64,000 nucleotides of DNA from Falsiphaeobacter marinintestinus (lineage in GTDB: Bacteria > Pseudomonadota > Alphaproteobacteria > Rhodobacterales > Rhodobacteraceae). The stretch covers positions 1 through 64,000 of the forward strand of contig NZ_VOGO01000005.1 in NCBI RefSeq assembly GCF_007923355.1, read 5' to 3'. Of this stretch, positions 46,375 through 57,666 are shown one piece after another. How positions within the stretch are numbered: position 1 is the stretch's first letter; each line of letters starts with the position of its first letter. Under the pieces are notes generated by a model. It searched no databases, was not told the DNA's origin, and saw only the letters and a program-made list of their open reading frames with translations. Both the position numbers and the translations under genes were made by a program.

Positions 46375-46788
46375 TTACCAGTCTTCGCGGACCACAACGC
46401 GGGTCTTGATCGGCAGCTTCATCGCAGCAAGGCGCAAGGCCTCGCGGGCGATGTCGTCGTTGACGCCATCGATCTCGAACATCACGCGACCAGGCTTGAC
46501 CTTGGCGGCCCAATAATCGACCGATCCTTTACCTTTACCCATCCGGACTTCGGTTGGCTTCGAGGTCACCGGAGTGTCGGGGAAGATACGGATCCAGACA
46601 CGGCCCTGACGTTTCATGTGACGCGTCATGGCACGACGGGCGGCTTCGATCTGGCGTGCAGTCACACGCTCAGGCTGAAGCGCCTTCAGGCCATATGTCC
46701 CGAAGTTCAGGTCCGAGCCGCCTTTGGCTTCGCCCTTGATCCGGCCTTTGTGCATCTTGCGGAATTTCGTACGCTTTGGCTGTAGCAT
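46375..46788 (-). CDS. rplP: 50S ribosomal protein L16
   Basis: The 137-residue protein: [21 protein letters not shown] and [40 protein letters not shown]. It is the last gene of its block; rpmC, normally next, is 6.6 kb downstream. Confidence 0.97.
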   Translation of the reverse strand: MLQPKRTKFRKMHKGRIKGEAKGGSDLNFGTYGLKALQPERVTARQIEAARRAMTRHMKRQGRVWIRIFPDTPVTSKPTEVRMGKGKGSVDYWAAKVKPGRVMFEIDGVNDDIAREALRLAAMKLPIKTRVVVREDW

Positions 46789-46801
46789 TTCTGATTACCC
46801 C

Positions 46802-47518
46802 TTAGCGATCGCGACGGCCGCCACCTGCACCACGTGGTGCGGGGCCGTCCTGAAGTTCCTGCGCCTTACGGTCGCGGGCCGCAGGATCGTGTTCCATGAT
46901 CTCACCTTTGAAGATCCAGACCTTGATCCCGATGATGCCGTAAGCTGTCTTGCCTTCGGCGTGCGCGTAATCGATGTCAGCGCGCAGGGTGTGCAGAGGC
47001 ACACGACCTTCACGATACCATTCGGTACGCGCGATTTCGGCACCGCCCAGACGACCAGCCACGTTCACCCGGATACCCAGGGCGCCCATGCGCATGGCGT
47101 TCTGAACAGACCGCTTCATCGCACGGCGGAACGAAACACGGCGTTCCAGCTGCTGAGCGATCGATTCAGCAACCAGCTGTGCGTCCAGCTCGGGCTTGCG
47201 CACTTCAACGATGTTGAGATGCAGTTCCGAGTCGGTCATGTTCGACAGCTTCTTGCGCAGGACTTCGATGTCCGCGCCTTTCTTGCCGATGATGACACCA
47301 GGACGGGCTGTGTGGATCGTAACACGGCACTTCTTGTGCGGACGTTCGATGATCACACGGGCGATACCGGCCTGCTTGCACTCTTCTTTGATGAAGTCGC
47401 GGATCTTGAGGTCTTCCAGAAGAAGATCCCCGTAATCCTTGGTATCGGCGTACCAGCGGCTGTCCCAGGTGCGGTTGACCTGAAGACGCATGCCGACGGG
47501 ATTGACTTTATTACCCAT
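46802..47518 (-). CDS. rpsC: 30S ribosomal protein S3
   Basis: The 238-residue protein with the KH domain (about 38-110, including [16 protein letters not shown]) and the C-terminal S3 domain ([24 protein letters not shown]). It overlaps rplV by one base. Confidence 0.97.
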   Translation of the reverse strand: MGNKVNPVGMRLQVNRTWDSRWYADTKDYGDLLLEDLKIRDFIKEECKQAGIARVIIERPHKKCRVTIHTARPGVIIGKKGADIEVLRKKLSNMTDSELHLNIVEVRKPELDAQLVAESIAQQLERRVSFRRAMKRSVQNAMRMGALGIRVNVAGRLGGAEIARTEWYREGRVPLHTLRADIDYAHAEGKTAYGIIGIKVWIFKGEIMEHDPAARDRKAQELQDGPAPRGAGGGRRDR

Positions 47519-47898
47519 TATGCTTGCTCCTCAACTTGACGCACCTTGATGGTGAGTTCCGAGAACGGCTTGACGATCTTGCCGAACCGGCCACGGGCGC
47601 GCGGACGACCGCGTTTCAGTGTCAGGTTCTTGCCAACATAGGCTTCGGCCACGATCAGCTCGTCAACATCCAGGTTATGGTTGTTCTCGGCGTTCGCGAT
47701 CGCAGACTGAAGGCATTTCTTCACGTCTTCGGCGATCCGCTTGTTGCTGAAAGTCAGATCGGTCAATGCCCGTTCCACTTTCTTGCCACGGATCAATCCT
47801 GCAACCAGGTTCAATTTCTGCGGGCTGGTGCGAAGCATACGGACTTTGGCCATTGCTTCGTTATCTGCCACGCGGCGGGGGTTCTTTGCCTTGCCCAT
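47518..47898 (-). CDS. rplV: 50S ribosomal protein L22
   Basis: The 126-residue protein with [21 protein letters not shown] and the end [24 protein letters not shown], whose hairpin lines the exit tunnel. Confidence 0.97.
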   Translation of the reverse strand: MGKAKNPRRVADNEAMAKVRMLRTSPQKLNLVAGLIRGKKVERALTDLTFSNKRIAEDVKKCLQSAIANAENNHNLDVDELIVAEAYVGKNLTLKRGRPRARGRFGKIVKPFSELTIKVRQVEEQA

Positions 47899-47901
47899 GA
47901 C

Positions 47902-48180
47902 TTACTTCCGCTTCGCTTTTTTGTCTGCGGCATGGCCATAATAGGTCCGTGTCGGCGAATATTCACCGAACTTCTGACCGATCATGTCTTCCGAGACATT
48001 GACGGGAATGTGCTTGTGGCCGTTATAGACCCCAAACGTCAGGCCCACGAACTGGGGCAGGATAGTTGAACGACGCGACCAGATCTTGATCACTTCGTTG
48101 CGACCGCTTTCGCGTGACGCTTCGGCCTTTTTCAGGACGTAGGCGTCAACAAAAGGGCCTTTCCAAACAGAGCGAGACAT
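47902..48180 (-). CDS. rpsS: 30S ribosomal protein S19
   Basis: The 92-residue protein: [50 protein letters not shown]. Full length, 3 bases after rplB. Confidence 0.97.
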   Translation of the reverse strand: MSRSVWKGPFVDAYVLKKAEASRESGRNEVIKIWSRRSTILPQFVGLTFGVYNGHKHIPVNVSEDMIGQKFGEYSPTRTYYGHAADKKAKRK

Positions 48181-48183
48181 ATA

Positions 48184-49026
48184 TTAGCGCCCCTTCTTCT
48201 TGGCGTGGCGCGAGCGGATGATCAGCTTCTGCGACGCTTTGTTCTTGTTGCGGGTCCGTGCACCTTTGGTCGGCTTGCCCCATGGGGTCACCGGGTGACG
48301 ACCGCCCGAGGTCCGACCTTCACCACCACCGTGCGGGTGATCGATCGGGTTCATGACGACACCACGTACCGAAGGACGCTTGCCCTTGTGGCGCATGCGG
48401 CCAGCTTTACCATAGTTCTGGTTGCTGTTGTCGGGGTTCGACACGGCACCAACGGTTGCCAGACATTCCTGACGCACCAGGCGCAGTTCGCCCGAGCTCA
48501 GGCGGATCTGGGCATAGCCACCGTCACGACCAACGAACTGCGCATACGTGCCAGCAGCACGGGCAATCTGCCCACCTTTGCCGGGCTTCAGTTCGATGTT
48601 GTGAATGATGGTACCGATCGGCAGGCCCGAGAACGGCATTGCGTTGCCCGGCTTGATGTCGGCCTTCTGGCTCGAGATGACCTTGTCACCAACGGCCAGA
48701 CGCTGCGGGGCCAGGATATAGGCCTGCTCGCCGTCATCATATTTGATCAGAGCGATGAAGGCGGTCCGGTTCGGGTCATATTCGATCCGTTCGACGGTTG
48801 CCGCCACATCCATTTTGTTACGTTTGAAATCAACGATCCGGTAGAGGCGTTTCGCCCCACCACCGCGACGACGCGATGTGATCCGTCCAGTGTTGTTCCG
48901 GCCGCCCGATTTCGTCAAACCCTCGGTGAGAGATTTGACGGGACGTCCTTTGTACAGCTCTGAACGGTCGATCAGCACCAGCCCGCGCTGGCCCGGCGTC
49001 GTCGGCTTATACGACTTGAGTGCCAT
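48184..49026 (-). CDS. rplB: 50S ribosomal protein L2
   Basis: The 280-residue protein of the peptidyl-transferase core: [43 protein letters not shown]. Complete. It starts a block separated from rplW by the kinase gene and a promoter candidate. Confidence 0.97.
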   Translation of the reverse strand: MALKSYKPTTPGQRGLVLIDRSELYKGRPVKSLTEGLTKSGGRNNTGRITSRRRGGGAKRLYRIVDFKRNKMDVAATVERIEYDPNRTAFIALIKYDDGEQAYILAPQRLAVGDKVISSQKADIKPGNAMPFSGLPIGTIIHNIELKPGKGGQIARAAGTYAQFVGRDGGYAQIRLSSGELRLVRQECLATVGAVSNPDNSNQNYGKAGRMRHKGKRPSVRGVVMNPIDHPHGGGEGRTSGGRHPVTPWGKPTKGARTRNKNKASQKLIIRSRHAKKKGR

Positions 49027-49192
49027 GCTTTCTGTCTTCCGTTTAGCGTGCCCGGCCTTGGGTTGTTGTCTTTGGCCCGGCTATGTTGAAGGCCCCCGCC
49101 CGCAGGTTTCACAAGAAACCGACTACTAGGGTGCCTGATGTATAGGGCCCCGAAGGTCCCCGATTAGGGTTGTTCAAATGAACAAAAGCCAA

Positions 49193-49212
49193 GCCCCGGA
49201 CGAATCCGGGGC
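49193..49212 (-). terminator. Hairpin upstream of rplB, terminator or attenuator
   Basis: GCCCCGGA and TCCGGGGC (8 bp, 4-base loop), followed on minus by TTGGCTTTTG. It lies 340 bases after the kinase gene and right after the promoter candidate, so it may end the kinase transcript or act as an attenuator in the rplB leader. Confidence 0.6.
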
Positions 49213-49226
49213 CAAGCCGATGGGTT

Positions 49227-49255
49227 CTCCTATGGGAGAGTCTTGATCGGGTCAA
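49227..49255 (-). promoter_or_regulatory. Promoter candidate for rplB-to-rplP
   Basis: TTGACC (49255-49250) and TAGGAG (49232-49227), spacer 17 bases, about 200 bases upstream of the rplB ATG. The -10 is weak. Confidence 0.35.
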
Positions 49256-49282
49256 GCAAAAGACCCAAGATTCCCACAAAGA

Positions 49283-49419
49283 CGCGCGATTGCCAGACCG
49301 CGGGGTGGCGAGCCGACGTGAGTGAGGGGCACTTTATCTCAGCCAAACTCCTACAACCTCAGCTGAAAGCCCCAACATCACCCAATCGCCAGCCCGGGGG
49401 GCGGTCTGGCAATCGCGCG
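49283..49419. repeat. Inverted repeat enclosing 99 bases
   Basis: CGCGCGATTGCCAGACCGC (49283-49301) pairs exactly with GCGGTCTGGCAATCGCGCG (49401-49419). Flanking sequence extends the pairing (GGTGGCGAG near the left arm, TCGCCAGCCC near the right). The 99-base interior includes further small stems. From memory, similar sequence occurs in intergenic regions of related genomes, so it may be a mobile or structured RNA element. Confidence 0.6.
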
Positions 49420-49553
49420 GCGGCCTGCGGCCTTGATTCCGCGCGAAACCTAACAAAACTGCCCGATGAGAGTCTGGCGGGCAAATTGATCGTATGGCTC
49501 TCTGCAAAGGTCACACAAATCTTCCTGTGGCCCTTGCACTTACTCACCGGACC

Positions 49554-50069
49554 TCAGGTCCGCTTCACCGCAACCTCATCATTCCGATGCAAAACCACGT
49601 TGAACCTTTCGTCCTCCGCTGGCGGCACGAAGTACCCCGTGATTTGATCGAACTGCGCATCTGAAACGTCGAAGGCGTGGGCTCCCGACGCGTTACGTTT
49701 CCGCAGACGCGCCTTGCACACGGCGTCAGGCACATCAAGGTAATGCAGGACATGGTGAACCCCGGTCTCGTCCACAAGGCTACGCAACCACGCGCGGCTG
49801 TCGATCGTGTTCGCCGGGAAATCCAGCACCACCGACACCCCTGCCCCGAGCAAGGTGACGACATGTTGGTGCATCGCATCGCGCAGCCGCGCGGCATTCC
49901 GCACATAGTCGCCAATCGATGACATGTCGTCCCCGTAAAGGGTCGCAAGCCAGCTGTCTTCGCTCAGAACAATCGTTACCGGTGACTCCCCCAGGAGGCG
50001 CGCCAGCGAGGATTTCCCGGACCCGATTTTGCCGCACATCAGATGGAGGGTCGGGGTGGGATAAGACAT
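49554..50069 (-). CDS. Small P-loop kinase / AAA-family ATP-binding protein
   Basis: A 171-residue protein with one P-loop (MCGKIGSGKSSLARLL, about residues 10-25) and a following LSEDSWLATLYGDD block and GAGVSVVLDFPANTI, typical of small nucleotide/antibiotic-type kinases or zeta-toxin-like phosphotransferases. The ATG at 50069 (MSYPTPTL) has GGAGG nearby upstream. No named family. It is a single gene between rplW and rplB, oriented with them but behind the rplW terminator. Confidence 0.7.
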   Translation of the reverse strand: MSYPTPTLHLMCGKIGSGKSSLARLLGESPVTIVLSEDSWLATLYGDDMSSIGDYVRNAARLRDAMHQHVVTLLGAGVSVVLDFPANTIDSRAWLRSLVDETGVHHVLHYLDVPDAVCKARLRKRNASGAHAFDVSDAQFDQITGYFVPPAEDERFNVVLHRNDEVAVKRT

Positions 50070-50169
50070 CTGCTCGCCTCCTCGGGCTGCGTTGGGATCA
50101 CAATCGTACGGTTCGGGCCTAAAATCACCCGATCTGTACCAGATGTACATCCCGCCCCCCCCAACGAAA

Positions 50170-50197
50170 AAGCCCCCCGCCTGTCGGCGAGGGGCTT
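50170..50197 (-). terminator. Terminator of the rpsL-to-rplW unit
   Basis: AAGCCCCTCGCC and GGCGGGGGGCTT arms on minus (one mismatch), 4-base loop, then TTTTTCG. It is 26 bases after the rplW stop. Confidence 0.88.
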
Positions 50198-50222
50198 CCT
50201 CAAGTCTTCAAGGAACAGATCG

Positions 50223-50519
50223 TCAGAGTCCGGTGGACACGTCGATTGTGTTGCCTTCTTCCAGCGTAACATACGCCTTCTTGACGTCCTTACGCTTGCC
50301 CAGCTGGCCGCGGAACCGCTTGACCTTGCCTTTGGTGATGGTGGTGTTAACCGCCTTCACCTTAACACCAAAAAGCGCCTCAACGGCCTCTTTGATCTGG
50401 GGTTTGTTGCTGTCGATCGACACTTCGAACACCACGGCACCGTTTTCGGACGCCATTGTGGATTTCTCGGTGATGATCGGCTTGCGGATCACGTCGTAAT
50501 GTTCTGCTTTCGCGGTCAT
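50223..50519 (-). CDS. rplW: 50S ribosomal protein L23
   Basis: The 98-residue exit-site protein, binding site of signal-recognition particle and trigger factor: [24 protein letters not shown] and the loop [19 protein letters not shown]. It overlaps rplD by 4 bases. Confidence 0.97.
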   Translation of the reverse strand: MTAKAEHYDVIRKPIITEKSTMASENGAVVFEVSIDSNKPQIKEAVEALFGVKVKAVNTTITKGKVKRFRGQLGKRKDVKKAYVTLEEGNTIDVSTGL

Positions 50520-51133
50520 TTCAAACGAGCCTCCAGAGCTTCGATACCCGCTTTGGTGATCACCAGGGTGTCACGCTTGAGGATATCATAGACGTTCGCG
50601 CCCATCGACGGCAGGATATCCAGGCCTTCGATATTCTTGGACGCATTCAGGAACCCTTCGTTCACGGCGGCACCGTCGATGACCAGCGCGCGCTTCCAGC
50701 CCAGGTTCTTTACCTGTTTGGCCAGAACTGCGGTCTTGCCTTCGGCTTCGGCAGCGTCAATCACGACCAATTCACCAGCTTTCGCCTTGGCACTCAGAGC
50801 GTGCTTCAGACCCAGCTTGCGGAACTTCTTGGTCAGGTCATGGCCGTGCGACCGCACAACGGGACCCTTATAGATGCCACCCCCGCGGAAGATCGGTGCC
50901 GAGCGGGCGCCGTGGCGGGCGCCACCGGTACCTTTTTGGCGATAGATCTTCTTGGTCGAGTATTTGACTTCCGACCGGGTCTTGACCTTGTGCGTACCGG
51001 CCTGCGCGTTGTTACGCTGCCAGCGGACCACACGGTGCAGGATATCGGCACGCGGCTCCAGACCGAACAGGTCTTCTGCCAGCTCGATGTCGCCGGCTTT
51101 TTCGCCGTCCAGTTTGATCACATCAAGTTTCAT
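50516..51133 (-). CDS. rplD: 50S ribosomal protein L4
   Basis: The 205-residue protein with the tunnel loop [20 protein letters not shown] (about 60-85). It overlaps rplC and rplW by 4 bases each. In E. coli L4 represses the S10 operon. Confidence 0.97.
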   Translation of the reverse strand: MKLDVIKLDGEKAGDIELAEDLFGLEPRADILHRVVRWQRNNAQAGTHKVKTRSEVKYSTKKIYRQKGTGGARHGARSAPIFRGGGIYKGPVVRSHGHDLTKKFRKLGLKHALSAKAKAGELVVIDAAEAEGKTAVLAKQVKNLGWKRALVIDGAAVNEGFLNASKNIEGLDILPSMGANVYDILKRDTLVITKAGIEALEARLK

Positions 51134-51855
51134 GCTTCACCCCCTTCTGCGGGCGCTTCCACGGCCGGAGCCTCGGCAGCAGCAGCTTTCAGACCAGCCG
51201 GATACGGCAGACCTTCGGGCGCTTTCTTTTTCACGGCATCCTTGACAGTGACCCAGCCACCTTTGGAACCGGGCACAGCGCCCTTGATGAAGACGAGGCC
51301 ACGATCGGCGTCGGTTTTCACCACTTCCAGGTTCTGAGTTGTCACGCGGGCAGCACCCATGTGACCAGCCATCTTCTTGCCTTTGAAGACCTTGCCGGGA
51401 TCCTGACACTGACCGGTCGAACCATGCGAACGGTGAGAGATCGAAACACCGTGCGAGGCACGCAGACCGCCGAAGTTGTGACGCTTCATGGCACCGGCAA
51501 AGCCTTTACCAATCGAAGTGCCCGCAACGTCAACTTTCTGACCTTCAAGGAAGTGCTCGGCCGAAATCTCGGCACCAACTTCGATCAGGTTGTCTGCGGA
51601 CACGCGGAACTCAGCGACTTTGCGCTTGGGTTCAACTTTCGCAGCAGCGAAGTGTCCACGCATGGCTTTGCTTACACGCTTGACCTTCGGCGAACCGGCA
51701 CCCAGTTGAACAGCTGTATAGCCATCCTTTTCCGGGGTCCGCTGTGCGACGACCTGCAGGTTTTCCAGTTGGAGAACGGTCACAGGGATCTGCTTGCCGT
51801 CTTCCATGAACAGCCGGGTCATGCCGACTTTTTTTGCGATAATTCCAGAGCGCAT
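51130..51855 (-). CDS. rplC: 50S ribosomal protein L3
   Basis: The 241-residue protein starts [20 protein letters not shown]; the W loop region around [28 protein letters not shown] is conserved. The C-terminal alanine/glutamate tail is typical of alphaproteobacteria. Confidence 0.97.
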   Translation of the reverse strand: MRSGIIAKKVGMTRLFMEDGKQIPVTVLQLENLQVVAQRTPEKDGYTAVQLGAGSPKVKRVSKAMRGHFAAAKVEPKRKVAEFRVSADNLIEVGAEISAEHFLEGQKVDVAGTSIGKGFAGAMKRHNFGGLRASHGVSISHRSHGSTGQCQDPGKVFKGKKMAGHMGAARVTTQNLEVVKTDADRGLVFIKGAVPGSKGGWVTVKDAVKKKAPEGLPYPAGLKAAAAEAPAVEAPAEGGEA

Positions 51856-51874
51856 CTGTCAATACCCTCCTGAA

Positions 51875-52189
51875 TTAAGACTGCAGCTTGATCTCGACGT
51901 CCACACCAGCGGCGAGGTCGAGCTTCATCAGCGCGTCCACGGTCTGGGGGGTCGGATCAACGATGTCGAGCAGACGCTTGTGCGTACGAATCTCGAACTG
52001 GTCGCGGGATTTCTTGTCGACGTGAGGGCCACGGAGAACCGTGAACTTCTCGATCTTGTTCGGCAAGGGGATCGGGCCACGCACCTGCGCGCCGGTCCGC
52101 TTGGCAGTGTTGACGATCTCCTGCGTGCTGGCATCCAGAACGCGATAGTCAAATGCCTTCAGCCGAATACGGATGTTTTGGCTTTGCAT
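51875..52189 (-). CDS. rpsJ: 30S ribosomal protein S10
   Basis: The 104-residue protein: [19 protein letters not shown] and [35 protein letters not shown]. The ATG at 52189 is used rather than a longer frame. It is 87 bases after tuf. Confidence 0.97.
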   Translation of the reverse strand: MQSQNIRIRLKAFDYRVLDASTQEIVNTAKRTGAQVRGPIPLPNKIEKFTVLRGPHVDKKSRDQFEIRTHKRLLDIVDPTPQTVDALMKLDLAAGVDVEIKLQS

Positions 52190-52276
52190 TATTATTAGCC
52201 TTTCAGGCTTTGGAGTTGATAGGAGGACCACCGGTGCATCCGATGGCCCTCTTCGAACCCGAGATCGATTGCTCGA

Positions 52277-53452
52277 TTACTCGATGATTTTGGAGACGAC
52301 GCCGGCGCCGACGGTGCGGCCGCCTTCGCGGATGGCGAAGCGCAGGCCGTTTTCCATCGCGATCGGGGCGATCAGCTCAACGCCGAACGACACGTTATCG
52401 CCAGGCATCACCATTTCGGTGCCTTCGGCCAGAGTCACGGTACCGGTCACGTCGGTCGTCCGGAAGTAGAACTGCGGACGATAGTTCGCGAAGAACGGCG
52501 TGTGACGGCCACCTTCATCCTTGGTCAGGATATAGGCTTCGGCTTCGAACTTGGTGTGCGGTGTCACCGAACCCGGCTTACACAGAACCTGTCCACGCTC
52601 AACGGCTTCACGGTCGATACCGCGCAGCAGGGCGCCGATGTTGTCACCGGCTTCGCCGCGATCCAGCAGCTTGCGGAACATTTCAACACCGGTACAGGTG
52701 GTGGTCTGGGTGTCTTTGATACCAACGATTTCGATGGTGTCGCCGACGTTGATCACGCCACGCTCGACACGACCGGTCACAACAGTCCCACGACCCGAGA
52801 TCGAGAACACGTCTTCGACCGGCATCAGGAACGGCTGGTCCACGGCGCGCTCGGGCGTCGGGATGAAGTCGTCAACAGCCGCCATCAGCGCGCGGATCGA
52901 GTTTTCACCGATTTCCTCGTCGCGGCCTTCCAGAGCGGCCAGAGCCGAACCGGGGATGACCGGGATGTCGTCGCCAGGGTACTCATAGGCGCTCAGAAGC
53001 TCGCGGATTTCCATTTCCACCAGTTCCAGCAGCTCTTCGTCGTCAACCTGGTCAACTTTGTTCATGTAGACGACCATGGTCGGGATACCAACCTGGCGGC
53101 CCAGCAGAATGTGCTCGCGGGTCTGCGGCATCGGGCCGTCTGCAGCGTTTACAACCAGGATCGCGCCGTCCATCTGCGCCGCACCGGTGATCATGTTCTT
53201 CACATAGTCAGCGTGGCCGGGGCAGTCGACGTGGGCATAGTGACGGTTTTCGGTCTCGTATTCCACGTGCGCCGTCGAGATCGTGATCCCGCGGGCTTTT
53301 TCTTCGGGCGCGCCATCAATCTGGTCATACGCCTGGAAGTCACCAAAATACTTGGTGATCGCCGCCGTCAGAGTGGTCTTCCCGTGGTCAACATGGCCAA
53401 TCGTGCCAATGTTCACGTGCGGCTTATTACGCTCAAACTTTTCCTTAGCCAT
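52277..53452 (-). CDS. tuf: Elongation factor Tu
   Basis: The 391-residue GTPase delivering aminoacyl-tRNA. G1 GHVDHGKT, G2 [13 protein letters not shown]3 [10 protein letters not shown]4 NKVDQ and the domain 2-3 hallmarks are present. Only one copy is in the window. Confidence 0.98.
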   Translation of the reverse strand: MAKEKFERNKPHVNIGTIGHVDHGKTTLTAAITKYFGDFQAYDQIDGAPEEKARGITISTAHVEYETENRHYAHVDCPGHADYVKNMITGAAQMDGAILVVNAADGPMPQTREHILLGRQVGIPTMVVYMNKVDQVDDEELLELVEMEIRELLSAYEYPGDDIPVIPGSALAALEGRDEEIGENSIRALMAAVDDFIPTPERAVDQPFLMPVEDVFSISGRGTVVTGRVERGVINVGDTIEIVGIKDTQTTTCTGVEMFRKLLDRGEAGDNIGALLRGIDREAVERGQVLCKPGSVTPHTKFEAEAYILTKDEGGRHTPFFANYRPQFYFRTTDVTGTVTLAEGTEMVMPGDNVSFGVELIAPIAMENGLRFAIREGGRTVGAGVVSKIIE

Positions 53453-53513
53453 GAGAGGCCTCCTGTCTTGTCAAAGGATGGGGCCCTGCCCCATCCGTAT
53501 GATTAAGTCTTGC

Positions 53514-55631
53514 TTAGGCGAATTTCGCCTGGATCTCTTCACTGATGTTCTGCGGCACCGGATCGTAGTGATCGAACTGCATGGTGAACTGGGCGCGGCC
53601 CGAGCTCATCGAACGCAGGGTGTTGATGTAGCCGAACATGTTGGCCAGCGGAACGAACGCAGCGATTGCGATCGCGTTTCCGCGGTTTTCCTGTCCGGAC
53701 ACCTGACCACGACGCGATGTCAGATCGCCGATGATACCGCCGGTGTATTCTTCCGGTGTCACAACTTCGACCTTCATCACAGGTTCCAGCATCTTGGCGC
53801 CCGCTTTGCGCATGCCTTCACGCATGCCCATACGGCCAGCAATTTCAAAGGCCAGAACGCTGGAGTCCACATCGTGGAACTTACCGTCGATCAGAGCGAC
53901 CTTGAAGTCGATCACGGGGAAGCCGGCCAGAGGGCCGCTGTCCATGACAGACTGGATGCCTTTTTCAACGCCCGGGATGTATTCTTTCGGAACAGCACCA
54001 CCAACGATGCGGGACTCAAACGAATACCCTTCACCAGGCTCTGTCGGCGAGATGATCATCTTGACCTCGGCGAACTGACCCGAACCCCCCGACTGTTTCT
54101 TGTGGGTGTAGGTATGTTCGACCTCTTTCGAGATGGTCTCACGATAGGCAACCTGCGGCGCACCGATGTTGGCTTCGACCTTGAATTCACGCTTCAGGCG
54201 ATCAACCAGGATGTCGAGGTGAAGTTCACCCATGCCCTTCATGATGGTCTGACCCGACTCGATGTCGGTTTCGACGCGGAAGGACGGATCCTCGGCGGCC
54301 AGACGCTGCAGACCCTGAGACATTTTCTCCTGGTCGGCTTTGGTCTTAGGCTCAACCGCGATCTCGATAACCGGATCGGGGAAGGTCATGGTTTCCAGAA
54401 CCACCGGATCGTTGACGGCGCAAAGCGTGTCACCGGTTGTGGTGTCTTTCAGACCCGCCAGTGCGATAATGTCGCCCGCGAACGCTTCCGTGATTTCCTC
54501 ACGGTTATTCGAGTGCATCATCATCATCCGGCCAACACGCTCTTTACGACCTTTGGTCGAGTTCAACAGCGTGTCGCCCTTGTTCAGGACACCCGAATAG
54601 ATCCGGGTAAAGGTCAGCGTGCCAACAAACGGGTCGTTCATGATTTTGAACGCCAGCGCCGAGAACGCCATGTTATCATCCGCGCGGCGGGCGATGTCAC
54701 GGGTTTCTGTTTCGTCACCGGGTTTGAAGCCCATGTAATCGACAACGTCCAGCGGGCTGGGCAGATAGTCGATCACGGCGTTCAGCAGCGGCTGTACACC
54801 TTTGTTTTTAAAGGCAGATCCACACAGAACCGGGATAAACGCGATTTCCAGAGTACCCTTGCGGATCAGCTTGCGCAGCGTTTCCACATCGGGCTCTTCG
54901 CCTTCGAGGTAGGCTTCCATGACGTCGTCGTCCATCTCGACCGCAGTCTCGATGAGCTTGGCGCGCCATTCGTCGGCCGTGTCTTTCAGGCTGTCACGAA
55001 TCGGACGGCGTTCCCAGGTTGCACCCAGATCTTCACCGGCCCAGACCCATTCTTCCATGGTGACCAGGTCAACGAGGCCTTCGAGTTCGGTTTCTGCACC
55101 GATCGGGATCTGGATCGGAGCCGGGATAGCACCGGTCCGGTCAGCGATCATCTCAACACAGTTGAAGAAGTCAGCGCCGATCTTGTCCATCTTGTTGACG
55201 AACACAATCCGCGGAACCTTGTAGCGGTCAGCCTGACGCCACACGGTTTCGGTCTGAGGCTCGACACCGGCGTTGGCATCCAGCACGGCAACCGCGCCAT
55301 CAAGAACCGCCAGCGACCGTTCGACTTCAATGGTGAAGTCCACGTGGCCAGGGGTGTCGATGATGTTCATCCGGTGCTTGGGCGTCATGGCCGTTTCACC
55401 GTCTTCGGTGCGCTCCCAGAACGTGGTCGTCGCAGCCGAGGTGATGGTGATGCCGCGTTCCTGCTCCTGCTCCATCCAGTCCATGGTGGCTGCACCATCG
55501 TGCACCTCACCAATGTTGTGGGATTTACCAGTGTAGTACAGGATCCGCTCGGAGCAGGTGGTTTTGCCTGCATCGATGTGCGCCATGATACCGAAGTTAC
55601 GGTAATGGTTGAGTGTATAGTCGCGTGCCAT
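53514..55631 (-). CDS. fusA: Elongation factor G
   Basis: The 705-residue translocase GTPase with G1 AHIDAGKT, G2 [12 protein letters not shown]3 DTPGHVDF, G4 NKMD and the five-domain length. It starts 21 bases after rpsG. Confidence 0.98.
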   Translation of the reverse strand: MARDYTLNHYRNFGIMAHIDAGKTTCSERILYYTGKSHNIGEVHDGAATMDWMEQEQERGITITSAATTTFWERTEDGETAMTPKHRMNIIDTPGHVDFTIEVERSLAVLDGAVAVLDANAGVEPQTETVWRQADRYKVPRIVFVNKMDKIGADFFNCVEMIADRTGAIPAPIQIPIGAETELEGLVDLVTMEEWVWAGEDLGATWERRPIRDSLKDTADEWRAKLIETAVEMDDDVMEAYLEGEEPDVETLRKLIRKGTLEIAFIPVLCGSAFKNKGVQPLLNAVIDYLPSPLDVVDYMGFKPGDETETRDIARRADDNMAFSALAFKIMNDPFVGTLTFTRIYSGVLNKGDTLLNSTKGRKERVGRMMMMHSNNREEITEAFAGDIIALAGLKDTTTGDTLCAVNDPVVLETMTFPDPVIEIAVEPKTKADQEKMSQGLQRLAAEDPSFRVETDIESGQTIMKGMGELHLDILVDRLKREFKVEANIGAPQVAYRETISKEVEHTYTHKKQSGGSGQFAEVKMIISPTEPGEGYSFESRIVGGAVPKEYIPGVEKGIQSVMDSGPLAGFPVIDFKVALIDGKFHDVDSSVLAFEIAGRMGMREGMRKAGAKMLEPVMKVEVVTPEEYTGGIIGDLTSRRGQVSGQENRGNAIAIAAFVPLANMFGYINTLRSMSSGRAQFTMQFDHYDPVPQNISEEIQAKFA

Positions 55632-55652
55632 TGGTCTGAGCCTTTGAACGGT

Positions 55653-56135
<483 letters not shown>

Positions 56136-56507
56136 TTATTTGGGACGCTTGGCGCCGTACTTCGAACGACGTTGCTTACGATCTTTGACGCCCTGGGTAT
56201 CCAGAACACCGCGCAGGATGTGGTAACGCACACCGGGAAGGTCTTTTACACGACCACCGCGGATCAGAACCACCGAGTGTTCCTGCAGGTTGTGGCTTTC
56301 GCCGGGAATATACGAGATGACCTCGAAGCCATTCGTCAGGCGCACCTTGGCAACCTTCCGCATGGCCGAGTTCGGCTTTTTCGGTGTGGTTGTATACACA
56401 CGGGTGCACACGCCACGCTTCTGCGGGCACTGCTCCAGGTGCATGGACTTCGAGCGTTTAATTTTGGGCTGCCGCGGCTTGCGGATCAGCTGTTGGATCG
56501 TTGGCAT
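56136..56507 (-). CDS. rpsL: 30S ribosomal protein S12
   Basis: The 123-residue decoding protein: [35 protein letters not shown] and [13 protein letters not shown]. The streptomycin-site lysines K43 (TPKKPN) and K88 (GGRVKDLPG) are wild type by sequence. First gene of the str operon. Confidence 0.97.
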   Translation of the reverse strand: MPTIQQLIRKPRQPKIKRSKSMHLEQCPQKRGVCTRVYTTTPKKPNSAMRKVAKVRLTNGFEVISYIPGESHNLQEHSVVLIRGGRVKDLPGVRYHILRGVLDTQGVKDRKQRRSKYGAKRPK

Positions 56508-56856
56508 TCCGGTTGTTTCCCCGTCTCATCAACACATGTGTCATGCACGCCGTAACGTGCGGTTTCAATTCGATACACTTTACGCGTCCGCAAAGCGCAA
56601 AAACCGCATTCGTCCCCTTCGTGGGAACGACGCGGTGGGTTTCCAGAGGATCGGGCCTATTTTTCAAAGCCGGATCGTGACCACTTCAGTTCTGAAGTCG
56701 GCGAAAGGGGAGGTCCCCCCGGTGCCGAGATAGCGGGCGTATAGGGGGAGTCGCGGGCTGTGTCAACAGGGCGTCGCGCTTGCCAAGACCCCGACCCGCT
56801 GCAAGATTGCAGATGGGCGGGAATTGCCCAATTGGCAAGAGGCAGCAGGCATCAAT
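56508..56856. other. Divergent region between rpsL and the glycosyltransferase gene
   Basis: About 350 bases carrying the str promoter (56738-56766, minus) and an ACTTCAG/CTGAAGT hairpin at 56683-56698. No gene seen. Confidence 0.55.
56738..56766 (-). promoter_or_regulatory. Strong promoter candidate for rpsL-rpsG-fusA-tuf
   Basis: TTGACA (56766-56761) and TATACG (56743-56738), spacer exactly 17 bases; about 230 bases upstream of rpsL. Excellent sigma-70 match. Confidence 0.65.
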
Positions 56857-57666
56857 ATGCAGGTCATCGGTATCTGTCGGTTTTCCTATCCGGCGATTGG
56901 CGGGTTTCAGGTCGAACACGCCACGAATGAAGAGAGAATGGCCTTTTTGTACAACCCCGACCGCATGGAAGAGCGGTTTCGTACATTCGAAACTTTGACG
57001 TTGCCGCCCCTGCGCGCCCAGACCGATCCGGACTTTACGTTTCTGATCGTGGTCGGCGATGCGATGCCCGATTCTTACCTTGAGCGACTGGTTGATATGG
57101 TCTCGGATATTCCCCAGGCCGTGATCCAGCCATGGGCACCGGGAAAGCACCGGCAGGTCATGCAAAAGGCGATTAACTCGGTTCGGACCTATGACGGAAC
57201 GCCTTGCCTTCAGTTTCGCATGGATGATGACGATGCAGTTGCGGTGACGTACGTCGCGCGTCTGCGCGAGGTGGCGCAGGATCTGCAAACGTTCAGCCGC
57301 CACCATCGTCACGTCGCGATCGATTTCAATCAGGGATATATTGCCCGTCCCGGGCCGAGCGGGTTGTCCGTGACCCCGACCCGGCTACCCTACACGACGG
57401 CTGGGCTGGCGATCCTGTTTCAGGATACCGTTCGGCTGAGCATCATGAATTTTGCCCACGGCAAGGTCGATCAGAACATGCCCACGGTCACCCTGACCGG
57501 CGAAGACATGATGCTGCGGGGGCACAACGACTTTAACGATTCGCGCCAGAAGAAACATGTAAAGCCGGTCAAGCTGGAGCCTCTGGACGCGGCGGGGGAA
57601 GCGCTGTTTCGGTCAACTTACAATATCGACTGTGATCATGTCCGACGCGTCTTTGCGAAGGCGTGA
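56857..57666 (+). CDS. Putative rhamnosyltransferase-like glycosyltransferase
   Basis: A 269-residue GT-A-like protein of the putative rhamnosyl transferase family. An early VIGICRFSYP and RTFETLTLPPLRAQTDPDF strand-helix, then the metal-site MDDDDAV (about 128-134). The start ATG at 56857 is used over an upstream frame. It is a paralogue of the gene at 58531-59337 and shares RF..ENL.LPTL..QTDPDF. Its stop abuts the convergent EamA gene. Confidence 0.75.
   Translation: MQVIGICRFSYPAIGGFQVEHATNEERMAFLYNPDRMEERFRTFETLTLPPLRAQTDPDFTFLIVVGDAMPDSYLERLVDMVSDIPQAVIQPWAPGKHRQVMQKAINSVRTYDGTPCLQFRMDDDDAVAVTYVARLREVAQDLQTFSRHHRHVAIDFNQGYIARPGPSGLSVTPTRLPYTTAGLAILFQDTVRLSIMNFAHGKVDQNMPTVTLTGEDMMLRGHNDFNDSRQKKHVKPVKLEPLDAAGEALFRSTYNIDCDHVRRVFAKA

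Larger units (their letters stand above)
49027..49553. other. 527-base region between rplB and the kinase gene
   Basis: Contains a terminator-like hairpin (49193-49212), a promoter candidate for rplB (49227-49255) and a long inverted repeat (49283-49419). No gene is supported; a 62-codon minus frame at 49359-49547 has no protein character. Confidence 0.6.

Noticed and set aside
49359-49547. 62-codon minus frame in the gap before rplB
   Set aside because: No ribosome site or domain; covers the inverted repeat element.
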